A stretch of DNA of 64,000 bases from Burkholderiales bacterium PBB3 (GTDB lineage Bacteria; Pseudomonadota; Gammaproteobacteria; Burkholderiales; Burkholderiaceae_C): positions 328,761 to 392,760 of the forward strand of contig NKIK01000001.1 in the NCBI GenBank assembly GCA_002256115.1, written 5' to 3'. Numbering within the stretch: the stretch's first letter is position 1; each line of letters starts with the position of its first letter. Of the stretch, positions 26,841 to 34,653 are shown in pieces. Position numbers and translations under genes: made by a program. The notes beneath the pieces were generated by a model. The model saw only the letters and a list, made by a program, of their open reading frames with translations, did no database searches and was not told the DNA's origin.

Positions 26841-27143
26841 CTACTGGCTGATTTCAAACTGCGGCTCTTCCAGGTAACGGTGCGGCCCCAAAGCGGCCAC
26901 TAGCGCGGCCGTCTCAGCGCCCTGCCATTGCTCAAAGATCATGCGCTCAGCGTCGGTCAGGCTCTCCAGGTGCGGCGTCTCACCATACACAGCACGCAGC
27001 TGCACATAAGCGCCATACACCGCAGCCACCAGCTCCGGGCCACCCAAAGCATCTTCCAAAGCCAGCCTGAATCGCTGCACCGCGTCGCGCTGTTGTAGCT
27101 CGGTCGCGTCGTGCGCGCCCACCATTGCAATCCGAATCGTCAT
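26841..27143 (-). CDS. Conserved small hypothetical protein
   Basis: This 100-residue acidic protein starts at ATG 27143. It has no signal peptide or membrane segment. It looks helical (RDAVQRFRLALEDALGGPELVAAVYGAYVQLRAVYG) and has a C-terminal tail YLEEPQFEISQ. I do not recognise a family. It is convergent with the exonuclease gene and divergent from the secreted-protein gene at 27227. Confidence 0.55.
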   Translation of the reverse strand: MTIRIAMVGAHDATELQQRDAVQRFRLALEDALGGPELVAAVYGAYVQLRAVYGETPHLESLTDAERMIFEQWQGAETAALVAALGPHRYLEEPQFEISQ

Positions 27144-27226
27144 TCACACCTCGTCACCAGAAGGCATCGAGCATAGGGCTGGAAACGGTGTAAAGTGCCG
27201 CTCTTTGCTCTCATTTGGAAAATTTC

Positions 27227-27715
27227 ATGTTCACCAAACGCACCGCGCTTTCGGCCGCTCTATCGACTGCACTGTTGGCAACGCTGGCCCTTCAGCCCGC
27301 CATGGCGCAAAACAAAGCCGCTATGGCCAAAGCGACGACTGATTTTCAAAAGCACTCCACCGCCCTGGCGGCCAGCTTGTCAGATCTGACCACCCGTACC
27401 GGCAAGGCTTCGCCCAATGACAAAGACATGCTCAAGCTGATCACCGGCCAAATTGCCTTGGTGGATGCCACGGCCGATGGCGTGGTGGCTCTGGGCGGTG
27501 TAGCGGCTGAGGTGAAGGATGCCGGTGACATGGCCATCGCCAAGAAGTACCTGGCGATTCGTTGCAAGGCTTTGAAAACCCAGGCCGAAGGCGTAGCCCC
27601 CTATATTGGTGGCCTGGCCAACAATATTGCAGCCCCTGCCACCGCTACCGAAGTTAACAAAGCCAAAGACTTGATTGCCCAGTTGCCGCAACAGGCCCTG
27701 TGCTCAGGAAAATAA
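27227..27715 (+). CDS. Secreted helical protein, unknown function
   Basis: This 162-residue protein begins at ATG 27227 with a clear signal peptide (cleavage after QPAMA). The mature protein is Ala/Lys-rich and helical. It has two cysteines (IRCKALK and QALCSGK) that could pair. The repeated hydrophobic heptads suggest a small helical bundle of the kind found in periplasmic stress or metal-binding proteins, but no family is certain. An R1 repeat follows 14 nt after the stop. Confidence 0.6.
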   Translation: MFTKRTALSAALSTALLATLALQPAMAQNKAAMAKATTDFQKHSTALAASLSDLTTRTGKASPNDKDMLKLITGQIALVDATADGVVALGGVAAEVKDAGDMAIAKKYLAIRCKALKTQAEGVAPYIGGLANNIAAPATATEVNKAKDLIAQLPQQALCSGK

Positions 27716-27728
27716 GGCGTAGATTTAA

Positions 27729-27787
27729 GCCAAATCGGCCATTCAGGCCGTGGATAGTGCGGGAGCAGCTACTTTTTTAATAGCAAG
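27729..27787 (+). repeat. Dispersed repeat R1, copy 5
   Basis: Intergenic copy between two convergent genes. It has the core GTGGATAGTGCGGGAGCAGC preceded by GGCC-ATTCA-GGCC and followed by a tail ending AATAGCAAG. Confidence 0.88.
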
Positions 27788-27811
27788 CCGCGCTATCCGC
27801 ACCCAGCCAAA

Positions 27812-28609
27812 TTAGGTCGCCCTGCCCGGCAAAATGACGTTGGCACCCAGGTGCATGCCCGAATCCAGCAGCACCAGCTCCCCCGTCACGGTGCGTGCGC
27901 CATGCACCAGCCAGACCACGGCTTCGGCCACATCCTCCGGCGTGCAGGCCCGGCCCAGCGGCGTGGTCTGCTCGTACATCGCTTTCACTTTTTCATAGCC
28001 CTCAGCGCCAATACCATCGGTAAACCAGCGCGTCGTTATCAGCCCAGGGCAGACGGCATTCACGCGAATTTCGGGTGCCAGCGCGCGTGCCAAGTGCAGG
28101 GTCATGGCGTTGACCGCGCCTTTAGAGGCGATGTAGGGCACAGACGACCCGATGCCCAGCGCCCCGGCGATGGACGACACATTGACGATAGCGCCGTCGG
28201 GCGACTGCTTCAGATACGGCACACAGGCCCGCACCATCTGAAAAGCACCCACGGTGTTGACGCCCAGAATCTTTTGAAAGGTGTCGGCATCCAGTGCGTC
28301 CCAATTGGCAGAACCGGCAAAGCTGGTGATGCCGGCGTTGTTGACCAAGGCATCTACCCGCCCCCAGCGCTGCACCGCCGCTTGCACCATGGCTCTGCAG
28401 TCGGCGTCTTGGGCCACATCGCCCTGCACCACCAGCGTATCCGCCCCCGCCGCTTGGCAGGCCGCTTGGGTGGCTAGGGCTTCGGCTTCGCTCTTGGAAT
28501 AGTTGATGACCACGCTGTAGCCCTTTTGGGCCAACAGCAGCGCGGTAGCCGCACCCACGCCGGTGGCAGAGCCGGTAATGATGGCGACCTTGCTGGAGGG
28601 TTTAGTCAT
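27812..28609 (-). CDS. Short-chain dehydrogenase/reductase
   Basis: This classical SDR of 265 residues has the cofactor motif TGSATGVGAA near residue 13, NNAG in VDALVNNAGITS, the catalytic Ser in VNVSSIAGALG and Tyr-x3-Lys in YIASKGAVNA. The PGLITTRW and GELVLLDSGMHL segments are also typical. An NADP-type preference is likely because the second strand is followed by NYSKS. The substrate is not predictable. It is upstream of nothing obvious, and the aminotransferase gene is 45 nt away on the same strand, so the two may be co-transcribed. Confidence 0.92.
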   Translation of the reverse strand: MTKPSSKVAIITGSATGVGAATALLLAQKGYSVVINYSKSEAEALATQAACQAAGADTLVVQGDVAQDADCRAMVQAAVQRWGRVDALVNNAGITSFAGSANWDALDADTFQKILGVNTVGAFQMVRACVPYLKQSPDGAIVNVSSIAGALGIGSSVPYIASKGAVNAMTLHLARALAPEIRVNAVCPGLITTRWFTDGIGAEGYEKVKAMYEQTTPLGRACTPEDVAEAVVWLVHGARTVTGELVLLDSGMHLGANVILPGRAT

Positions 28610-28654
28610 AGGGATGTGCCTGGTTCGCTTAGGTAAGTTTGGGGTCGGGTTGGG

Positions 28655-29884
28655 CTAGGCTGGATTCAGCGCCTGCGCCAGGCGGCCCACGCCCTCTTCA
28701 ATCTTGGCCACATCGGCGGTGGCAAAGCTCAGGCGCAGCGTCGCAGTGTCGGGGTTCGATGCATAAAAGGGTACGCCCGGCACAAAGGCTACGCCCTTGT
28801 CAATTGCGCGTTTGGCGAACTCGGCACCATCTTTGACCTTGCCCGCGACGCTGGGTTGGCCTTCCTTGCTTTTGCCCGTCAGGCGCGCCCACACAAACAA
28901 ACCGCCCTGGGGCTGCACAAATTCAATGGCGTCGCCCAAATCCTTGCGCAGGGCATTGCCCATGGCCAGTGCGCGCTCGGCATACACCTGGCGCACATGG
29001 GCCAGCGTGGCGGGCATGCGGCCAGCCTTCAGGTACTGCGCGGCGGTGGCCTGGGCAAAGGTGCTGGTGTGCGCATCGCTGAATTGTTTGCACATGGTGG
29101 CTTTGCCCAACAGCTCGGCCGGGGCAATCATCCAGCCCACGCGCAGGCCGGGGCTCAGCACTTTGCTTAAAGATCCGCAGTGCACCAGCAGATCGCGGCT
29201 GCCCGGTATCTGGGCGCTAAGCGCCAGCAAAGACGGTGGCGGCGCAGCGTTGAAATACAGGTCGCCATACGGGTCGTCTTCCACAATCAGCGTGTCGTAC
29301 TTCACCGCCAGCTCCAGCACCTTTTTGCGCCGTTCCAGGTTCAGCAGGCCGCCGCTGGGGTTGCCAAAGGTGGGTATCAGGTAGACGAACTTGGGTTTGT
29401 GCTCGGCAATCAGCGCTTCCAGTTTGTCGGTCTGCACGCCGTTCGCGTCAATCGGTGCGCTGATAAGTTGCGCGCCATACAGGCGAAAGCACTGGATGGT
29501 GGCCAAAAAAGTCGGGCCTTCCACAATCACCTTGTCGCCGGGGCTGATCAGGGTCTTGCCCAACAAGTCCAGCGCCTGCTGGCTGCCGGTGGTGACGATG
29601 AGATTGTCCGGGGCCACATCGGTGCAGCCCTTGGTCGCCATGAAGGCGGCCAGTTGCTCGCGCAGCGGCTGGTAGCCTTCGGTAGCGCCGTATTGCAGCG
29701 CCGCGCCGGGCTCCTCAGACAGGGCTTTGTTGCTGGCCTCCGTGATACCAGCCACATCGAACATGGCGCTATCGGGGAATCCGCCCGCAAAACTGATGAT
29801 GCCGGGCTTGCCCAGCAGCTTGAAGAGTTCGCGGATGGCGGAGGTTTCTACGTTGTTGAGGCGGTCTGCAAATTGAATGGGCAT
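28655..29884 (-). CDS. PLP-dependent aminotransferase (fold type I)
   Basis: This 409-residue enzyme resembles the LysN/2-aminoadipate and MocR-type aminotransferase group, without a DNA-binding domain. Visible features are LQYGATEGYQPLRE, TGSQQALDLLGK, NPSGG (IPTFGNPSGG), the Asp-Tyr pair in VEDDPYGDL and the PLP lysine in GSLSKVLSPGLRVGW. The C-terminal Arg that binds the substrate carboxylate is in TLRLSFA. Its true substrate is unknown. The gene has a LysR regulator gene 39 nt upstream on the same strand. Confidence 0.9.
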   Translation of the reverse strand: MPIQFADRLNNVETSAIRELFKLLGKPGIISFAGGFPDSAMFDVAGITEASNKALSEEPGAALQYGATEGYQPLREQLAAFMATKGCTDVAPDNLIVTTGSQQALDLLGKTLISPGDKVIVEGPTFLATIQCFRLYGAQLISAPIDANGVQTDKLEALIAEHKPKFVYLIPTFGNPSGGLLNLERRKKVLELAVKYDTLIVEDDPYGDLYFNAAPPPSLLALSAQIPGSRDLLVHCGSLSKVLSPGLRVGWMIAPAELLGKATMCKQFSDAHTSTFAQATAAQYLKAGRMPATLAHVRQVYAERALAMGNALRKDLGDAIEFVQPQGGLFVWARLTGKSKEGQPSVAGKVKDGAEFAKRAIDKGVAFVPGVPFYASNPDTATLRLSFATADVAKIEEGVGRLAQALNPA

Positions 29885-29923
29885 GGCGTGGTTTTTGTGG
29901 ATTGGACGCGTGAATCTGAGCCG

Positions 29924-30817
29924 CTATTGTCCCTGTTTCAGCAGGTCGACCGCATAGCGCGCCAGCGGTGAGAAGCTGCGCCCTTTTAGCGCAACCACAC
30001 CCAAGTCCGACCCCAGCGTCGGCAAGCCCGCCACGGCAATAGGCACCAGGCTGTGCGCCGCCAGCTCGGCCTGCGCGCCCGCCAGCGGGCAGGCCAAGAT
30101 GGTGTCCGTCTCCAGCGTTACTTTTTTCAGCAAGCCCAGGTCATCGCACTCCAGCGCCACCGGCATACGCGTGCCCGCAGGCAAGCCCATCAACGGGCCT
30201 AAAAACAGCAGTATCGAATCGTGCACCTGCACGCTGGCCAGGCCATATTTCAGAACATCGGCCCCGGTCACCAGCGTTTGGGTCAGCAATGGGTGGCCGT
30301 GGCGCACAAAGAATCCCGCCTCCAGCAGCCCAATGCGGGTGAATTCCAAGTCATCGGCCTCGGGCACATTGCGCAGGTCGGCCAGATAAAAATCCAGTTC
30401 TTCGGCGCGCAAGTGGTCTACCAAGTACTTGGCATTGTTCACCTCTACCCGCAGCTTCACTTGCGGAAAGCGCGCGCGTAAGTCGGTCAACAGGCCGGGC
30501 ACGATAGTGGCCGCCGGATACGGCCCCACGCCAAAGGCCAGGTCGCCCATCAGGCGCTCACGGTAGAGGGCCAGGTCGCGCTCCAGGCAGCGGTTTTCAA
30601 ACAAGAGCTTGCGCGCACGCTCGATCACGAATTCCCCCGCTGGGGTGCAACGCACATCCAGCGTGCCGCGTACAAAAAGCTGCAAATCCAGCTCATCTTC
30701 TGCGGCCTGAATGCTGCGGCTGAATGCCGACTGACTGAGGTGGCAAAGGTCTGCGGCGCGGCCAAAGTTGCGTGTATCGGCCAAGGCTACGAGGTGTTTG
30801 AGTCGTTTCAGGTCCAT
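29924..30817 (-). CDS. LysR-type transcriptional regulator
   Basis: This 297-residue regulator has an N-terminal winged HTH (MDLKRLKHLVALADTRNFGRAADLCHLSQSAFSRSIQAAE) and a C-terminal two-lobed effector domain. The second of two close ATGs (30817) was chosen because GGAG lies seven bases before it; the first (30823) has no spacing. It is divergent from the sterol desaturase-family gene, the classic LTTR arrangement. A dyad in the shared 124 bp is a possible operator. The effector is unknown. Confidence 0.9.
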   Translation of the reverse strand: MDLKRLKHLVALADTRNFGRAADLCHLSQSAFSRSIQAAEDELDLQLFVRGTLDVRCTPAGEFVIERARKLLFENRCLERDLALYRERLMGDLAFGVGPYPAATIVPGLLTDLRARFPQVKLRVEVNNAKYLVDHLRAEELDFYLADLRNVPEADDLEFTRIGLLEAGFFVRHGHPLLTQTLVTGADVLKYGLASVQVHDSILLFLGPLMGLPAGTRMPVALECDDLGLLKKVTLETDTILACPLAGAQAELAAHSLVPIAVAGLPTLGSDLGVVALKGRSFSPLARYAVDLLKQGQ

Positions 30818-30851
30818 AGGCATTCTCCAAGTCACCCAAAAATGTACTTGA

Positions 30852-30877
30852 TGCATGGAAATAATGCAAAGAATGCA
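30852..30877. promoter_or_regulatory. Putative LysR-type operator
   Basis: The dyad TGCAT-N7-ATGCA (30852-30868) is followed by a further ATGCA at 30873. It lies between the divergent LysR and sterol desaturase genes, where an LTTR would bind. The assignment rests on symmetry and position only. Confidence 0.4.
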
Positions 30878-30941
30878 ATGGACACATGAATGGGTGATTC
30901 CTAAAATTTCACCAAACTTACAAAGAGACAAGGACAAACCA

Positions 30942-31841
30942 ATGACACCCAACCAGATACAAAACCTGCTAGTGATATGCCTGATCGTGGGCTACGCCAG
31001 CATGGAATTCATCAGCCACAGATACAAAGCCACAGTCAATGCTACGGGCAACGACACCAAGCTGGAACTGTTCATGTTCCTGAGCCTGCTGGCTATCACA
31101 CAGCCGCTGGCGATTTTGGTGACCGGCAAGCTGGGTGCCTGGCTGGCCCCCGAATACAAAGACGCTCTGGCCCACCTGCCCGCCTGGGCCATGGTGGGCA
31201 TCTTGCTGGTGGGCGACGACATGACTCAATATTGGTGGCACCGGCTATCGCACTCGCCGCTGCTGTGGCCCTTGCACCGCGCCCACCACTCGGCCAGCTA
31301 CATGAGCATCCGCGTCACTTTCCGCAACAACTTTTTCTACTATCTGATGATGCCGGGCCTGTGGATTGCCGGCGCCCTGCTCTACCTGGGCGTCGGCGGC
31401 ATGGTGTACGCGCTGTACATCACCGTGAAGCTGGCCGTTATTTTGGGTGCCCACTGCAGCTGGCGCTGGGATGAGCCGCTGTACAAAATCAAAGCTCTGC
31501 GCCCGCTGATGTGGGTGCTAGAGCGCACCATCTCCACTCCCGCCACGCACTGGGCCCACCACGCCATCACCAATGACGATGGCGTGGGCCACTACAAGGG
31601 CAACTTTGGCAACCTGATGTTTATCTGGGACCTGATTTTTGGCTCCGCCCACATCACCCGCCGCTACCCTGCTCAGGTGGGTCTGATTGACGACAAGCTG
31701 TTTGGCGCCGAACACTGGAGCCACCAGATGTTTTACCCGGTGGTGCAATCCCAGCGGGAGCACACGGCGCTGAAGTTTGGTGGCAGCGCGTATGCGGGGC
31801 CTGAGGTACCTGAGGGGCAGGCTGAGCCCGTGAACCCCTGA
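30942..31841 (+). CDS. Sterol desaturase / fatty acid hydroxylase family protein
   Basis: This 299-residue integral membrane di-iron enzyme has four or so TM segments and the family's histidine clusters: HRLSH (WWHRLSHSPLLW), HRAHH (LHRAHHSASYMS) and WAHHAITND. The start at 30942 (MTPNQIQ) has AAGGAC upstream; the longer frame from 30855 reads across the operator. Members hydroxylate or desaturate lipids, but the substrate is unknown. It is divergently paired with a LysR regulator that probably controls it. Confidence 0.88.
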   Translation: MTPNQIQNLLVICLIVGYASMEFISHRYKATVNATGNDTKLELFMFLSLLAITQPLAILVTGKLGAWLAPEYKDALAHLPAWAMVGILLVGDDMTQYWWHRLSHSPLLWPLHRAHHSASYMSIRVTFRNNFFYYLMMPGLWIAGALLYLGVGGMVYALYITVKLAVILGAHCSWRWDEPLYKIKALRPLMWVLERTISTPATHWAHHAITNDDGVGHYKGNFGNLMFIWDLIFGSAHITRRYPAQVGLIDDKLFGAEHWSHQMFYPVVQSQREHTALKFGGSAYAGPEVPEGQAEPVNP

Positions 31842-31847
31842 GTTTGC

Positions 31848-32249
31848 TCAGCCCTTTTTGATCTTTGGGACTGCGACCGCGGGATTGCCCAAGGAAGCGT
31901 TGAGTTCCACAGCCTTCTGCACCAGGGCAACTACCGTGGCGTACTCCAGTGGCGTGTTTTCTACCAACTCCAACGTAGCCATTTCGTACTTACCACCGGG
32001 CTTCAGCCGCGGCTCAATATCCCGCAAACGCTGACCGCGCCAGAAGCCAAAGAGAACGCGTTGTTCCTCGGCGCGGATGAGCAAGGCGAGACCGTTGGAG
32101 AAGTAGACCAAGTGGCCCCATTTGATAACTTCTTGCAATGAGGCGGTGTTGGTGACTGCGGTGCGTAGGGCTTGGGAGTAGCGCTGCTGCCAGCCGGTGA
32201 GGGAGGCGATGTAGGCGTCGGGGTTTGGGACTGGGATAGATTTTTTCAT
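31848..32249 (-). CDS. DUF1801 family protein
   Basis: This 133-residue protein resembles DUF1801/YdhG-type proteins: YIASLTGWQQRYSQALRTAV, then EVIKWGHLVYFSNG and VLFGFWRGQRLRD. These proteins have a small alpha/beta fold of unknown role, in some cases linked to iron chaperone-like activity. No catalytic motif can be stated. It is convergent with the sterol desaturase gene with a 6 nt gap. Confidence 0.75.
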   Translation of the reverse strand: MKKSIPVPNPDAYIASLTGWQQRYSQALRTAVTNTASLQEVIKWGHLVYFSNGLALLIRAEEQRVLFGFWRGQRLRDIEPRLKPGGKYEMATLELVENTPLEYATVVALVQKAVELNASLGNPAVAVPKIKKG

Positions 32250-32288
32250 GGCAGACCGAATCCCCCGAAATGAAATCTGCGCGCTAAA

Positions 32289-32633
32289 TCAAACAGCCAC
32301 AGAGCGTGCTTGAAGGCTGACCTGCAGCCTCTCGCGCACGGCCAAAAATATGGCTGCCAGGTTGTCCATGCTGGGATTTCCAGTGGGCGACAACATGCGA
32401 TGCAAACTCTTGCTTGGCTTGGCGGTCAGTGTTGCGAGTTGCTCAAAGCCAATGGTGGCGTTGACCAGATCGCGCAGAATCAAGCGTGCGGTTTCGGGCT
32501 CACCGTTGAGAAACAATGTGGCTGCCTCATCTAGCAGCGCCTGTGCAAAAGATGCATCACTCTGCACGCGCTGGGCAATGGTTTCTTTGAAATTTCTGGT
32601 CAGTGATTTTGAGTACCTATCCGTTATATGCAT
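32289..32633 (-). CDS. HigA-like antidote / HTH DNA-binding protein without a toxin partner
   Basis: This 114-residue protein starts at ATG 32633. Its middle to C-terminal region (LRDLVNATIGFEQLATLTAKPSKSLHRMLSPTGNPSMDNLAAIF) is the HTH typical of 'probable addiction module antidote' proteins. The N-terminal part is variable. No HigB/RelE-like toxin gene is adjacent; the upstream gene it overlaps by 17 nt encodes a membrane-anchored protein instead. It may be an orphan antidote or an ordinary regulator. Confidence 0.7.
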   Translation of the reverse strand: MHITDRYSKSLTRNFKETIAQRVQSDASFAQALLDEAATLFLNGEPETARLILRDLVNATIGFEQLATLTAKPSKSLHRMLSPTGNPSMDNLAAIFLAVRERLQVSLQARSVAV

Positions 32634-33171
32634 AGACAACTCTATTAGATTTGGGCATCACTAAAATGAAGCCGATACGGCCGTAGGCAAAATAACTTCC
32701 GGCATTCGATAAGGCAGCATTGATTTCTTGCTCTATTTTTGGATCTAAGGGAATTCCGAAACCGTATCTATCAAGATAATGCGCGATTTCATGATCTTGG
32801 GTTCTACGTGGTGTCCCATCATCGCCCTCTAGAAGCACCGGAGTGGAGCCCCATTCACCATACCGCCCATACCAATCTCGTGAGTCGCCTGGCTGCTGAG
32901 GCATGCTATTCAAGTACGTTACTCCTCCTCGAAGTATTTTTTCAACCTGCGCTGCTTCTAACTCGTAAACAATAACTCCCGTTTCGTTTCCACCGGGACC
33001 TGCCCCCCAAGAATCCTCAGCGCTCCATATTACTTTTGATACACCAAAGTCTATTGGCACGTGCCTGAGTTGGCGACTCAAATCCCATGACTTAAAGCCA
33101 AAATATAGCGCTCCACACAGTGCAATACATATCCCCATCCCCACAACTAGTGCAATTACTGTACGTTTCAA
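32617..33171 (-). CDS. Membrane-anchored hypothetical protein, A+T-rich
   Basis: This 184-residue protein has one N-terminal TM helix (VIALVVGMGICIALCGALYFGF) and an otherwise soluble, probably extracytoplasmic domain. Its base composition is clearly richer in A and T than the neighbours, which suggests recent acquisition. The sequence contains YELEAAQVEKILRGGVTYL and GRYGEWGSTPVLL. I recognise no family. Its 3' end overlaps the HTH gene by 17 nt, so they may be co-transcribed. Confidence 0.6.
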   Translation of the reverse strand: MKRTVIALVVGMGICIALCGALYFGFKSWDLSRQLRHVPIDFGVSKVIWSAEDSWGAGPGGNETGVIVYELEAAQVEKILRGGVTYLNSMPQQPGDSRDWYGRYGEWGSTPVLLEGDDGTPRRTQDHEIAHYLDRYGFGIPLDPKIEQEINAALSNAGSYFAYGRIGFILVMPKSNRVVYAYNG

Positions 33172-33247
33172 TCTACTTGCTCCTTAAGGCCGCCCCTACA
33201 ACTGACAGTGGTCGCCCGATGCCCGCTATCGCCGCCTAGCCGCCGCC

Positions 33248-34501
33248 TCAAACCACCCGCGGCTTCACCAAAGACGCCGCCAACTTAGCCCGCGTCCGCG
33301 CCACCTCCACGTCCTCATCAAACGCCAGCGCCACACCCATGCGGCGCTTGGTAAAGCTCTCGGGTTTGCCAAACAAGCGCAGGTCGGTGTTGGGCACGCG
33401 CAGGGCTTCGTCTACGCCGTCAAACACAATGCCTTTGGCCTCTGCGCCTCCGTAGATCACGGCGCTGGCGCCGGGGGTCTTCAGCGCGGTGTTCACCGGC
33501 AGGCCCAGGATGGCGCGGGCGTGCAGTTCAAACTCGCTTTGCACTTGCGTGGCCAGCGTTACCAGGCCGGTGTCGTGGGGGCGCGGGCTCACCTCGCTAA
33601 ACCAGACCTCGTCGCCCTTCACAAACAGCTCCACACCAAACAGGCCCAGGCCGCCGGGTTGGCCATCGTGGCCCTGGCCCAAGTTGTCAGTCACGGCCTT
33701 GGCAATCTGGCGAGACTTTTCCAGCGCGCCTGCGCGCATGGGGTGCGGCTGCCAGCTTTCCACATAGTCGCCGCTGACCTGGATGTGGCCGATGGGGTCG
33801 CAAAAATGGGTTTCAATGCTGCCGTCTGCGCCGCGGGCGCGCACGGTGAGCTGGGTGATCTCGTAGTCAAAGTCGATAAAGCCTTCGACGATCACGCGGC
33901 CATGGCTCACGCGGCCACCGGCCATGGCGTAGTCCCAGGCTTTTTGCACATCGGCGGGGCCGTCGATCTTGCTCTGGCCTTTGCCGGATGAGCTCATCAC
34001 CGGCTTGACCACGCAGGGGTAGCCAATGCCGGCGAAGGGCGAGTCGCCGTCTGACCAGCCGTCGATGGCCGCCTGCAGCTCGGCCAATGAATCGCAAAAC
34101 TTGTAAGGGCTGGTGGGCAAGCCCAAGGTTTCGGCGGCCAGACGGCGGATGCCTTCGCGGTCCATGGTCAGGCGCGCGGCGCGGGCGGTGGGCACTACGC
34201 GCACCACACCTGCGGCTTCCAGCTCTTCCAGCATCGGGGTGGCAATGGCTTCAATCTCGGGCACGACCAGCATGGGCTTTTCAGCTTCGATCAGGGCCTT
34301 GAGTTGGGCCGGGTCGCTCATGGTGATGGTGCGCGCGTGGTGGGCCACTTGCTGGCCTGGGGCGTTGTCGTAGCGATCGACTGCAATCGTCTCCACGCCC
34401 AGGCGCTGCAGGGCGATCAGCACCTCTTTGCCCAGCTCGCCCGAGCCCAGGAGCATGACTTTGGTTGCGTGGGGGGAAAGGGGTGTGCCGATGGTGGTCA
34501 T
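33248..34501 (-). CDS. purT: Formate-dependent phosphoribosylglycinamide formyltransferase
   Basis: PurT uses formate and ATP to formylate GAR in purine synthesis. The 417-residue protein starts at ATG 34501. The ATP-grasp fold shows [19 protein letters not shown], then [26 protein letters not shown] (P-loop), [16 protein letters not shown] and the metal-binding [16 protein letters not shown]. The length and motifs match E. coli PurT closely. An earlier start (34525) adds residues lying in the PhoX leader and is unlikely. Confidence 0.97.
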   Translation of the reverse strand: MTTIGTPLSPHATKVMLLGSGELGKEVLIALQRLGVETIAVDRYDNAPGQQVAHHARTITMSDPAQLKALIEAEKPMLVVPEIEAIATPMLEELEAAGVVRVVPTARAARLTMDREGIRRLAAETLGLPTSPYKFCDSLAELQAAIDGWSDGDSPFAGIGYPCVVKPVMSSSGKGQSKIDGPADVQKAWDYAMAGGRVSHGRVIVEGFIDFDYEITQLTVRARGADGSIETHFCDPIGHIQVSGDYVESWQPHPMRAGALEKSRQIAKAVTDNLGQGHDGQPGGLGLFGVELFVKGDEVWFSEVSPRPHDTGLVTLATQVQSEFELHARAILGLPVNTALKTPGASAVIYGGAEAKGIVFDGVDEALRVPNTDLRLFGKPESFTKRRMGVALAFDEDVEVARTRAKLAASLVKPRVV

Positions 34502-34559
34502 GGGAAATAGCGCCTTGCGCGTCAATAAAGGGATGGAACACTGATCTTAGCTGTGGACG

Positions 34560-34577
34560 CGTCACAGATTTGTCACG
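34560..34577 (+). promoter_or_regulatory. Probable Pho box upstream of phoX
   Basis: Two GTCAC-type half-sites (CGTCACA and TGTCACG) are separated by GATT, so the GTCAC cores repeat with the 11 nt spacing of PhoB sites. They lie 77 nt before the phoX ATG, and a TACAAA at 34586 could be the -10. This suits a phosphate-starvation-induced phosphatase. PhoB binding is inferred. Confidence 0.55.
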
Positions 34578-34653
34578 CCGCTGCCGTACAAATCGCGGTG
34601 TTGGCCGCCCGAGTGGCGCGGCCCGATCAACCCTTATCCCCAGGCAACAGACC

